A DNA stretch of 64,000 nucleotides from Bog-159 sp049511415. Its GTDB lineage: Bacteria; Acidobacteriota; Terriglobia; Bryobacterales; Bryobacteraceae. Shown piece by piece: positions 41,956 through 51,678 of this stretch. Below the pieces are notes generated by a model, which was given only the letters and a program-made list of their open reading frames with translations, had not been told where the DNA came from and made no database searches. The DNA lies in assembly GCA_049511415.1 (NCBI GenBank), contig JBEKYC010000040.1:1-64000 (forward strand), in the 5' to 3' direction. Position 1 is the first letter of the stretch. Every line of letters begins with the position of its first letter. Both the position numbers and the translations under genes were made by a program.

Positions 41956-44490
41956 ATGCCACGAATCGCGGAACTGCGTCAGGACTTCGTTTACGGGGTC
42001 CGCCTGCTGGCCAAGAGCCCCGGCTTCACCACGGTCGCGGTGCTCTCGCTGGCGCTTGGAATCGGCGCCAATACCGCTATTTTCAGCCTCATCGACACCG
42101 TGCTGCTGAAGATGCTGCCCGTCAAAGACCCGCAGCAGCTCGTGTCGCTGACCGATCCGACCAATGCCGGCGTGAACATCGGCACATCGACGGGTGAGCG
42201 CGGCTTACTCTCGAACCGTGAGTTCGAAGCCTTGCGCGACCGCACGCAGACCTTCAGCGGCATGTTCGCCGCGCAAAGCGATTCGGACCGGAACAATGCC
42301 AGCATCGACGGCAAACCGCCGGAAGAACTCCAAACCAGCCTGGTCAGCGGCGCGTATTTCACCGTTCTGGGCGCCGGCGCGGCTATCGGGCGCACCTTCA
42401 CGGCCGCCGACGAGCACGGACCGGGCAGCGCTCCCTACACTGTGATCAGCTACGATTTCTGGCAGCGGCGCTTCGGCGGGTCGCCCGCGGTGCTCGACAC
42501 GCACATCCGCATCGGCAAGGCTGACCTGTCGGTGATCGGCGTGGCGCAGCCGCATTTCCTGGGCGAAACCGTAGGCTCGGCCCCCGACCTGTGGATTCCG
42601 CTCGATATGCAACCGCAGGTCATGCCCGGCCGCATGTGGCTGGAAGACGATCCCGCTTACATCGCCGCGAAGGTGATGTGGCTGCACGTGATCGGCCGTT
42701 TGAAACCCGGCGTATCGCGCAAACAGGCGCAGGCCAATGCGGACGTAGTATTCAAGCAGGTAGTGGCGGAGGAATTCTCCAAGATCAGCGCCAGCAATCC
42801 GGACATTCTGAAACAAAACCTGTTGCTGCACGACGCCGCGAATGGCGTCTCCAGCCTGCGCGGCAACTTTGCCGATCCGCTATACGTGTTGATGGCATTT
42901 GTGGCGTTGGTGTTGGTAATCGCCTGCGCCAACGTGGCGAATCTGCTGCTGGCGCGGGCCACTTCCCGCCAAAAGGAAATGGGCGTGCGCCTGGCGCTGG
43001 GCGCGGGCCGGGCGCGCATCATACGGCAGTTTCTTACAGAAAGCCTGACGCTGTCGGTGGCCGGAGGCCTGCTCGGCAGCGTGTTCGCCGTATACGGCGT
43101 ACAACTGCTGGTGGCCATGGTGCGGGGCCGGAGCGGCGCGATGGTGGTGGATGCGCGCCCCGATCCCCGCGTGCTGGCGTTCACCATCGGGGTCTCGCTA
43201 CTCACGGGGCTGATTTTCGGGCTCGCGCCGGCATGGCGGTCGGCCGCGGTGAACGTCAGCAGTACGCTGAAAGAGGCAGGCCGCGGCATGACGGGCAGCG
43301 CAGCCAAGATCGGCGCCGGCAAGATCCTGGTGGTCGGCCAGATTGCTCTGTCGGTCATGCTGCTGATCGGCGCGGGATGGTTCGTGCGCACGCTGCGCAA
43401 CCTGGAGAGCGTCAATCTTGGATATCCCCGCGATAAGATTCTGCTGGTGCGGGTGGACTTTCTTGCGGCGGGCTACAAGGACGCGCGGCTGCCAATCGTG
43501 TATAACGAAGTGCGCGACCGGCTGGCGCGTATCCCCGGCGTGCGGGCCGTGAGCTATTCGGAGAATGGACTGTTCAGCGGCACGGAGTCCGGTGACCGCA
43601 TCACGGTGGAAGGCTATCATTCCAACAACCGGCGCGATCTGAGTGCGCGCTTCGACCAGGCAGGGCCAGATTATTTCCACAGCGTCGGCGTTCCCATCCT
43701 GTTGGGGCGCGATCTCGGACCTCAAGATGTGGAATCGGCCGAGCCGGTGTGCGTGGTCAATCAGACCTTTGCGAAGTTTTATTTCGGCAAGCAAAGCCCT
43801 ATCGGCAAGCATGTTACTGACGAATTTCCGGACACGCGCAAAACATTTGTGATCGTGGGCGTGGCGGGCGATGCGCGGGACCACAGCCTGCGCCGCGATG
43901 TGGACCGGCGCTTCTACCTTTCCGCGCAGCAGAAGCTGGGTGAATTTCCGCCGGCTCTGAATTTCGAGATTCGCACATACGGCGACGCGGCCGCCGTGAT
44001 CCAGGCAGCCCGCAAAGCCATTCTGGCGCTGGACCCGGCGCTGCCGATCGAAAGCTCCAAGCCTCTGGTCGAACTGGTTGACGCGAACATGCGGCAGGAA
44101 CGGATCATCGCGCAACTCTCGACGGTGTTCGGAGGTCTGGCGCTGCTGCTGGCGGCGATCGGACTTTACGGCGTGCTTTCGTACGCGGTGGCGCAACGCA
44201 CCAACGAAATCGGAGTTCGTATGGCTTTGGGAGCGCAGCGCAGCACCGTGATCCGCATGGTGCTGCGGGAAACCGCAGCGCTTATTGTCATCGGGTTGGC
44301 CGTCGGGGTGCCGGCCAGCCTGGCCTGCGCGAGGTTGGTGCAGACCACGCTATTCGGCCTGAAGGCGGCCGATCCCCTGACGTTGGGCGCGGCAATCGGG
44401 ATCATGATCGCGGTGGCGGTTGCTTCTGGTTACTTGCCGGCTCGCCGTGCATCGCGGGTGGATCCGCTGATAGCGCTCCGGTACGAGTAA
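41956..44490 (+). CDS. ADOP-family ABC transporter permease
   Basis: 844 residues. Short N-terminus (ELRQDFVYGVRLLAKSPGFT) followed by the first helix AVLSLALGIGANTAIFSLID, a ~230-residue MacB-type periplasmic domain (YDFWQRRFGGSPAVL), and the first FtsX domain with ANVANLLLARATSRQKEMGV and RLALGAGRARIIRQ. A second periplasmic domain and second FtsX domain (VAQRTNEIGVRMALGA) end in LPARRASRVDPLIALRYE. Eight membrane helices are expected. No ATPase gene is adjacent, as is usual for 'orphan' permeases of this family. Lacks the long N-terminal extension seen in the copy at 51675. Confidence 0.9.
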   Translation: MPRIAELRQDFVYGVRLLAKSPGFTTVAVLSLALGIGANTAIFSLIDTVLLKMLPVKDPQQLVSLTDPTNAGVNIGTSTGERGLLSNREFEALRDRTQTFSGMFAAQSDSDRNNASIDGKPPEELQTSLVSGAYFTVLGAGAAIGRTFTAADEHGPGSAPYTVISYDFWQRRFGGSPAVLDTHIRIGKADLSVIGVAQPHFLGETVGSAPDLWIPLDMQPQVMPGRMWLEDDPAYIAAKVMWLHVIGRLKPGVSRKQAQANADVVFKQVVAEEFSKISASNPDILKQNLLLHDAANGVSSLRGNFADPLYVLMAFVALVLVIACANVANLLLARATSRQKEMGVRLALGAGRARIIRQFLTESLTLSVAGGLLGSVFAVYGVQLLVAMVRGRSGAMVVDARPDPRVLAFTIGVSLLTGLIFGLAPAWRSAAVNVSSTLKEAGRGMTGSAAKIGAGKILVVGQIALSVMLLIGAGWFVRTLRNLESVNLGYPRDKILLVRVDFLAAGYKDARLPIVYNEVRDRLARIPGVRAVSYSENGLFSGTESGDRITVEGYHSNNRRDLSARFDQAGPDYFHSVGVPILLGRDLGPQDVESAEPVCVVNQTFAKFYFGKQSPIGKHVTDEFPDTRKTFVIVGVAGDARDHSLRRDVDRRFYLSAQQKLGEFPPALNFEIRTYGDAAAVIQAARKAILALDPALPIESSKPLVELVDANMRQERIIAQLSTVFGGLALLLAAIGLYGVLSYAVAQRTNEIGVRMALGAQRSTVIRMVLRETAALIVIGLAVGVPASLACARLVQTTLFGLKAADPLTLGAAIGIMIAVAVASGYLPARRASRVDPLIALRYE

Positions 44491-44491
44491 C

Positions 44492-47143
44492 TCACGCCTG
44501 GACCGTGAGCATAACGCTGGCCTGCGTCGTCAGTCCGCCTACTGTGACGACCAGGGGTTGGTCGCCGCCGGTCAATCCTCCGGGAATCACTATGTTCACC
44601 TGATAGAGTCCAGCGCCGACCAGTCCCGCCCAAAGCACCTGGGCCGGCTGGCCGCCGAGGGTGGCTGCGAAAGAAGATGGGTTGGCAGTTTCGTAGGATG
44701 TGGTGAACACCACGCCATCGGGCGCCGGCGGATTAGTCGGTCCCATGCCGGTGCCGAACAGCTCGACGCTGTCGCCGGCCTTGGCAGGCCTACTCGTGTA
44801 TCCGGGCAGCGCTCCGGCGGCCGCAACATACTCGGTGCTCCCGGCGAACAACGCCGCGGCGTATAACGTTCCGGTCAACTGATACGCAAACAATCCCGGC
44901 GCGATGGCATCGATCTGCAGCGACGCTGTAAATCCACCGGCGGGGGTAGTCACTTGCACGCTGGCCAGACCGGTCACCGTATTCCGCGGTAAGAGCGCGT
45001 TCACCTGCGTAGGGCTGACATACTCGACATAAGCGAACTGATTGCCGACGCGGACCTCGACGCCGTTCAACTCTTGCGGGAGTGTCTCGCCGTTACCGAT
45101 GGCGGCGCTCCAGTCCTGCGCCGGATTCGGGAAGCCCGATCCGATGACGGCAATGTAAGCGCCCGGAGCAGCAGTCGGCAAGAAACTGGCGGCATGCACC
45201 ACGCTCGTAATGGAGACGGTGTTGGGGGGCAATTGGGAAGCCGGAATACCGCGCGATTCAAACGCACTAATGCAGAGGTTCACTACGTCCGACGGGGCGA
45301 TAGAATCCGATAGCAAGGCGATGTCGTAGCCTTCGCCCAGCCGCACGAGCGCCGTATTCAACCGTTGCGGCGGCGTAAGTCCATTGCCGATGCTTCCATT
45401 GTGCTGGTAGTAAGTGCCGAAGTTGCCCACGTTGGTGTACCAGCCGATCCCGTCGTTCAGCATCTCACTGACTACCGCGGACGGAAGCACACTGGCGCCG
45501 CGCAAAGCCATGAGTATCCTGACCAGCTCGCGGGCCGACGAGATCCAGCCGGCGGGACCTACGAAACCGATAGGGCCCCAATAGTATCCTGGCCGTGTGT
45601 CATCCGGTCCGCTATAGGTGAGGGCCGCGTTCGATTGTGGATCCGGCGTGGCGCTGAGGATCGTAGGATCAATGCCGGCGGGCGTGAGGACATACTGGGT
45701 CGCAAACGCCACATAGTCCATGCCCGATACTACTTCGATCACCCCTTCTAATATGCTGAAGTTGGTATTGTCATAGTAATACGTGACTCCCGGCGTGCCC
45801 ACCAGCGGCTGGGACAAGTAACTATTCAAGTAACCCCAGAAATCGCCGTTCGGCGGGCTGATGGGACCTTCATTGGGTTCCTGCACCATTCCGCTCATCA
45901 TGGTGGCCAGATTGCGAAGGGTCACTACTTTTATCGACGGGTCGGGATTCGGCGCCATGGTCTGGATCAGCGGCCAGAAGGGTGAATCCAGGGTGATCTG
46001 CGGATTCTGCTGCAGCAGCACCTCCAGCGTTATGCCGGTGATCGCCTTCGAGACACTGGCCAGATTCAAGCGCGTATCGCCCGTGAACGGCGTGCCGGGA
46101 TTCTGCGCCTCCAACGGACTGCGTGCGTAACCGGCACCATTCGCGATGATGTTGCCATTATTGGCGACCGCGTAGGCATAGCCCATGGAGAACGGCTCCA
46201 GGTTGGCCTCGAAATAATCGTCAAAGGACGGCGCATCGGGATAAGCGGTCATGGCTTGCAGAATCATGCCGGACGACGCGGCTTGCTGCGCGGTGGCCGC
46301 CAGGGTATCCCAATCCTGATCGATCACGAATTGCGACGGACTTATATGGTCGCGCCAGCATCCGGCCATGTTACCGCTGGTGGTATCGAAAGAGAGACCC
46401 ACCACTGTCTCAGCCGAGAACTGGCCGTTGACGTCGGCGGCGAAGTGTATAGTGGGCTCATCGTAAAACACGTAAGCTCCATCGCCTTGCTCAAATAGGG
46501 CCGTGTAGAAAGTCACATCCAGTTGCGGATAAGCTTGAATCCGGGTCATGCGATTGTTAGTCGCGCTGAGAGACTGCCATTGGTTCACGAGATCGTTGAA
46601 ATTGAGATCCCAGACCAACGTCTGATTCTTCGGCGTCGCCGAGGCCAGCCAATAGCCCGAATACATCAGTTGGCCGAGTTGCCAGCAGATATTGAAATCC
46701 ACCAGGTTCATGGTGCCCTGATTGTTCGTGAATGCTTGCTGGAATTCGTCGGGATCGGCCGTCTGAATCAGAAAGGCGGTCCCCTCGCCAGGCTGGAAAG
46801 CGCCGTAGAACCAGGTACGGTTCATGCTTTGTATCGTCGTGTAGCACGACAACAGCATGTTTTGTGCCGCCATACCGTCGACCTGGGCGACGAAATCGCT
46901 CCAGGTTTCCGTGCGCACCAAGCTGATGGGTCCGGTTCCGGCCACGAATGATGCGGCGAACAGAGGGGTGATGGTCGGGAAACCGGCCACCGGCGTCGAA
47001 AGCAGCTTGTGAACCAGCGAGGGCACCCGTCGCCGGCCGTGCGAATCAAATCGAGATTCGGCGGCCCGTCCCAAGCGCGGCAGAAGGCGCGCGGCCGCAA
47101 GGCCAGTCGCGCCGAGCCGCATGAAATGGCGGCGATTCAGCAT
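44492..47143 (-). CDS. Tat-exported serine hydrolase with Solibacter-type C-terminal domain
   Basis: 883 residues in three parts. A twin-arginine signal (NRRHFMRLGATGLAAARLLP); residues ~60-290 of repeats like those beside polyglycine hydrolases (NNRMTRIQAYPQLDVTFYTA, GAYVFYDEPTIHFAADVNGQ); residues ~310-640 a class-C beta-lactamase-like hydrolase with nucleophile in LNLASVSKAITGI (SxxK), tyrosine motif YYYDNTNFSILE (YxN) and a later GSIGNG. Residues ~650-883 are a TIGR03437 domain (VVHAASFLPTAAPGAYIAVI, GFPNPAQDW, LPGYTSRPAKAGDSVELFGT). Likely a secreted protease or esterase on external polymers. Four bases separate it from mmsA on the same strand. Confidence 0.82.
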   Translation of the reverse strand: MLNRRHFMRLGATGLAAARLLPRLGRAAESRFDSHGRRRVPSLVHKLLSTPVAGFPTITPLFAASFVAGTGPISLVRTETWSDFVAQVDGMAAQNMLLSCYTTIQSMNRTWFYGAFQPGEGTAFLIQTADPDEFQQAFTNNQGTMNLVDFNICWQLGQLMYSGYWLASATPKNQTLVWDLNFNDLVNQWQSLSATNNRMTRIQAYPQLDVTFYTALFEQGDGAYVFYDEPTIHFAADVNGQFSAETVVGLSFDTTSGNMAGCWRDHISPSQFVIDQDWDTLAATAQQAASSGMILQAMTAYPDAPSFDDYFEANLEPFSMGYAYAVANNGNIIANGAGYARSPLEAQNPGTPFTGDTRLNLASVSKAITGITLEVLLQQNPQITLDSPFWPLIQTMAPNPDPSIKVVTLRNLATMMSGMVQEPNEGPISPPNGDFWGYLNSYLSQPLVGTPGVTYYYDNTNFSILEGVIEVVSGMDYVAFATQYVLTPAGIDPTILSATPDPQSNAALTYSGPDDTRPGYYWGPIGFVGPAGWISSARELVRILMALRGASVLPSAVVSEMLNDGIGWYTNVGNFGTYYQHNGSIGNGLTPPQRLNTALVRLGEGYDIALLSDSIAPSDVVNLCISAFESRGIPASQLPPNTVSITSVVHAASFLPTAAPGAYIAVIGSGFPNPAQDWSAAIGNGETLPQELNGVEVRVGNQFAYVEYVSPTQVNALLPRNTVTGLASVQVTTPAGGFTASLQIDAIAPGLFAYQLTGTLYAAALFAGSTEYVAAAGALPGYTSRPAKAGDSVELFGTGMGPTNPPAPDGVVFTTSYETANPSSFAATLGGQPAQVLWAGLVGAGLYQVNIVIPGGLTGGDQPLVVTVGGLTTQASVMLTVQA

Positions 47144-47146
47144 GCG

Positions 47147-48607
<1,461 letters not shown>

Positions 48608-48668
48608 GGTCTTCGTCGCTCTCGCATCATCGTACAACAACGCGCCGGTTGCGCGACAATCAGACTAC

Positions 48669-51257
48669 ATGCAGCGCACCGGGTCGGCAATCCGAATTGC
48701 GGCGGCTTGGGCCGTCTTATGCGTTCCAGCGGCGGCCGCGCAATCGGCCGGGAGCGCCGGATGCAAGACCTTCGTCGATTGCGGCGGTCCGGACCTGGCG
48801 CGGGCTGTTCCGGAGCTCAACGGCACGCAATTCGAGACCAGCCAGGATCGTCTGAACGCGTTGCTGCGAGCTGTTGGCGAAAGCCTGGCCAAGATGGCCA
48901 CGGAGTTCGCGGGCGTCTCCGCGGCGGAAGACATCAACGAGATGCGATTCGAATCCGGCATGGCCGGCATCGGCCGCCGCGAAAAGTTCCGGTATGTGGC
49001 CCAGCACAGCGCCCAGGGCCAACTGGAGGAGTTCCGCCTCGATCCCGCCAGCCAGACTCCGGCGCCACCGCCAGGCAAAAGCGATTTCCTTGTTTTCGGG
49101 CACTTCATCGATCTGCTGAGTTATCTGCTGCCGCAGTATCAGGGAGAGTCCCGCTTCCGCTACGTGGGCCGGCAAACAGCCAACGGGGCGGATGATTTCA
49201 TCCTGGCATTCGCGCACAATCGCGCGGAGTCGCAACTGCGCAGCCACATCGACGCCGGACCCAACGGCCTGCAGGCGCCCCTGCAAGGCCTGGTCTGGAT
49301 TGACGCGGCCAGTGGCCGGATTCGGCGCCTGCGCATGGATCTGCTGCCGTCCGGCGAGGATCTGCCGCTCCGGAGTTTTACGGCGGACGTCGTGCTGGAT
49401 TCCATCCGCTTCGGCGCCGCCGGAGGTGCCCTATGGTTTCCTGCAAGGATCGCAGTTCACGCAAAGTACCGGGAAGTGGAGTTGCATAGCGTCCACCGCT
49501 TTTCGGACTACCGTACGTACCCAGGCGGCGCGGCGGGCGACGTCGCACCCGATGCCGGCGCGGAGGATGCATGGGAAATATTGGGGCGCGGCATGACGCT
49601 GGCCGGGGAAAACAAAACCAGCGAGTCCATTCCCGTATTGCGCGAGGCGCTGCGCCTGAACCCGGAAATGCCGGCTGCGCATTACTTTCTTGCCATCGCG
49701 CTGCGCGCGGGCGGAGACTACGGCGGCGCGGAAGCCGAACTGCGCGAAGCGGCGAAGGAGGCTCCGGATTCCGGACCGGTTCACAATCTGCTCGGCATCG
49801 TATTGTTCAAACGCGGCGACGTGCCGGGCGCCGCGGGCGCATTCCGCGCGAGCGTCGCGCTGCAACCTAAAGATGCGGTGGCACACTTCAATTTCGGGCA
49901 GGCTCTGGAAAAGCAAGGTGACACGAAAACCGCGCTGGATCAATACCGGACCGCCGCGGAACTGGCGCCGGACAACGCCAATTTCAAGGCGCGCGTGGAA
50001 CAACTGGCGCGCACGGCAAACGCCCCGCCGGCCGAGGCGACGTTTAAAGTGAACGTGCGTCAGGTGCTGGTTCCCGTGGTCGTCAGGGATAAGGACGGCC
50101 ACCACGTAATCGGTCTCACACAAGCAGATTTCAAGATTCTCGAAGACGGCGTGGAGCAAAAGATCACCAGTTTCAGCGTGGAGAACGTGGGCGCGGAGGC
50201 TTTGGCGGCGAAACCGTCGTCAGCCCCGGAAGCGCAACCTGCCGCCGCCGTGTCCGTGGCGCCCAAGCCGACTCCGGCGCGGCGAACCTATTTGATCTGC
50301 ATCGACACCCTGCATGCCGAATTCTCAAACCTGGTACATGTCCGCGAAGCCCTCACCAAGCTCTTCGCAAGCGAGCAGGCAGGGGACGCCCAATATATGG
50401 TGGTCGCCGTGGGCCGATCCATGCAGGTCGTCGAGAACGCCACGTCCGATCCGCAGGTCGTGTTGCAGGCGATCGAACCCAAGCGCTTTGAAAAACTGTA
50501 CCTCGGCAGTTCGAAAACTTCCATGCAGGCGGAGATGGCCGGTTTCCGCCGCACCCTCGCGGAGATCCGCGCGGCTTGTGATTCCGGCGATCCGAGTTGC
50601 CTGCGCAAGTCTTCCTTGCCGAGCGAAGCCGGGGCGGTGGCGGAGCAGGAACGCCAAAATAATATGATGTTCCTGAGCCAGCTTCGTTCGCTGCTACAGC
50701 AACTGTCGCGCGGCACGGATCGGCGCACGTTGGTGCTGATCTCGGACGGCTTCGGGCTGGTGCCGGGCAAGGAAGCTTACGAATTGCTGGTGGCTTACTT
50801 TCCGGAGTTCCGATCCTACAATCTGCGCACGGTGGATCGCATGCCGGAGATGACGCCCATCCTGCGCCTGGCGGCTAACAGTAACATTCCCATTTACACC
50901 ATCGACTCGCGAGGCCTGTACACACAGGAGTTCTACAGTGCGGCGAATTCCGCCAGCGCGCCTCCCAGTCTGATGCCGGCGATTTCGTCCGCCATGTCTG
51001 AAAGCGCCCTGGACGCGGGACTGACTTTGTCGGAGATTGCCGCCGCAACCGGAGGTACCGCGTTTCGCAACAGCAACGATCTGCTGCAAGGGCTCCAGCG
51101 CGCCTTTGCGGACGGACGTTCCTATTACATGCTGGCTTACGTTCCGTCCAATTCCCAGACAGACGGAAAGTTCCGTGCGATTCAAGTGCAGGTGCGCGAC
51201 CAGAAGATGGTGGTCGGCGCCAAGAAGGGGTATTGGGCGCAGGAGCCTGCTCCCTAG
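48669..51257 (+). CDS. exported TPR and VWA-domain protein (acidobacterial VWFA-related family)
   Basis: 862 residues from ATG 48669, which opens a signal peptide (RIAAAWAVLCVPAAAAQ); upstream in-frame starts overlap mmsA. Residues ~20-300 are an uncharacterised beta-rich domain. About 310-440 hold four TPR units (PEMPAAHYFLAIALRAGGDY; SGPVHNLLGIVLFKRGD; AVAHFNFGQALEKQGDTKTA). About 460-855 form the TIGR03436 VWA-related domain (VNVRQVLVPVVVRDKDGHHV; LTQADFKILEDGVEQKI; TYLICIDTLHAEFSNL; RTLVLISDGFGLVPG; YYMLAYVPSNSQTDGKFRAI). The metal-ion site is degenerate (DTLHA for DxSxS). Probably a cell-envelope assembly or binding protein. Confidence 0.85.
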   Translation: MQRTGSAIRIAAAWAVLCVPAAAAQSAGSAGCKTFVDCGGPDLARAVPELNGTQFETSQDRLNALLRAVGESLAKMATEFAGVSAAEDINEMRFESGMAGIGRREKFRYVAQHSAQGQLEEFRLDPASQTPAPPPGKSDFLVFGHFIDLLSYLLPQYQGESRFRYVGRQTANGADDFILAFAHNRAESQLRSHIDAGPNGLQAPLQGLVWIDAASGRIRRLRMDLLPSGEDLPLRSFTADVVLDSIRFGAAGGALWFPARIAVHAKYREVELHSVHRFSDYRTYPGGAAGDVAPDAGAEDAWEILGRGMTLAGENKTSESIPVLREALRLNPEMPAAHYFLAIALRAGGDYGGAEAELREAAKEAPDSGPVHNLLGIVLFKRGDVPGAAGAFRASVALQPKDAVAHFNFGQALEKQGDTKTALDQYRTAAELAPDNANFKARVEQLARTANAPPAEATFKVNVRQVLVPVVVRDKDGHHVIGLTQADFKILEDGVEQKITSFSVENVGAEALAAKPSSAPEAQPAAAVSVAPKPTPARRTYLICIDTLHAEFSNLVHVREALTKLFASEQAGDAQYMVVAVGRSMQVVENATSDPQVVLQAIEPKRFEKLYLGSSKTSMQAEMAGFRRTLAEIRAACDSGDPSCLRKSSLPSEAGAVAEQERQNNMMFLSQLRSLLQQLSRGTDRRTLVLISDGFGLVPGKEAYELLVAYFPEFRSYNLRTVDRMPEMTPILRLAANSNIPIYTIDSRGLYTQEFYSAANSASAPPSLMPAISSAMSESALDAGLTLSEIAAATGGTAFRNSNDLLQGLQRAFADGRSYYMLAYVPSNSQTDGKFRAIQVQVRDQKMVVGAKKGYWAQEPAP

Positions 51258-51262
51258 AGCCC

Positions 51263-51292
51263 TTGACGCAGTCGGCCTATTCACGATACACT
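51263..51292 (+). promoter_or_regulatory. putative sigma-70-type promoter of the PadR-ADOP pair
   Basis: TTGACG (51263-51268), 18-bp spacer, TACACT (51287-51292). The start point would fall near 51299, inside the dyad described next. Prediction only. Confidence 0.4.
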
Positions 51293-51293
51293 G

Positions 51294-51317
51294 TGTCATA
51301 TATTGACATAATATGTC
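51294..51317. promoter_or_regulatory. overlapping dyads, probable PadR operator
   Basis: TGTCA TATAT TGACA (51294-51308) overlaps GACATA A TATGTC (51305-51317). The two palindromes cover the expected transcription start and the ATG of padR (51313), suited to autorepression. The AT-rich block stands out from its GC-rich surroundings. Confidence 0.6.
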
Positions 51318-51678
51318 GAAACCACACCAATCGCACATTGAAGCGCTCCTGCCGCTGACGCCCACCATGTTCCACATGCTTCTGGCATTGGGCGACGGCG
51401 AGCGCCACGGCTACGCTCTCAAACGCGAAATTCTGCAGCGCACCGGCGGCAAGCTGAACTTGGGATCCGGCGCGCTTTACGGGTCCATCAACAAGATGCT
51501 GGAACTGGGGCTGATCGAAGAATCCGAAGAGCGGCCCGATAAGCACCTGGATGACGAGCGCCGCCGCTATTACCGCATCAAGCCGCTGGGCCGCCGCGTG
51601 GCCCAGGCCGAGGCCGTGCGATTGCGCGCGCTGGTGCAACTGGCGGAGGATCGCTGGGGATTGCCGGAGGCCATATGA
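51313..51678 (+). CDS. PadR-family transcriptional regulator
   Basis: 121 residues. Winged helix: LLPLTPTMFHMLLALGDGER, HGYALKREILQRTGGKLNLG, SGALYGSINKMLELGLIEES, then the wing DDERRRYYRIKPLGRRV and a C-terminal dimerisation helix AQAEAVRLRALVQLAEDRWG. It should repress the permease gene it precedes and itself, through the dyad at its start. No Shine-Dalgarno sequence is visible and the ATG lies within ~15 bases of the predicted start point, so the mRNA may be nearly leaderless. ATGA overlap with the permease gene. Confidence 0.9.
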   Translation: MSKPHQSHIEALLPLTPTMFHMLLALGDGERHGYALKREILQRTGGKLNLGSGALYGSINKMLELGLIEESEERPDKHLDDERRRYYRIKPLGRRVAQAEAVRLRALVQLAEDRWGLPEAI

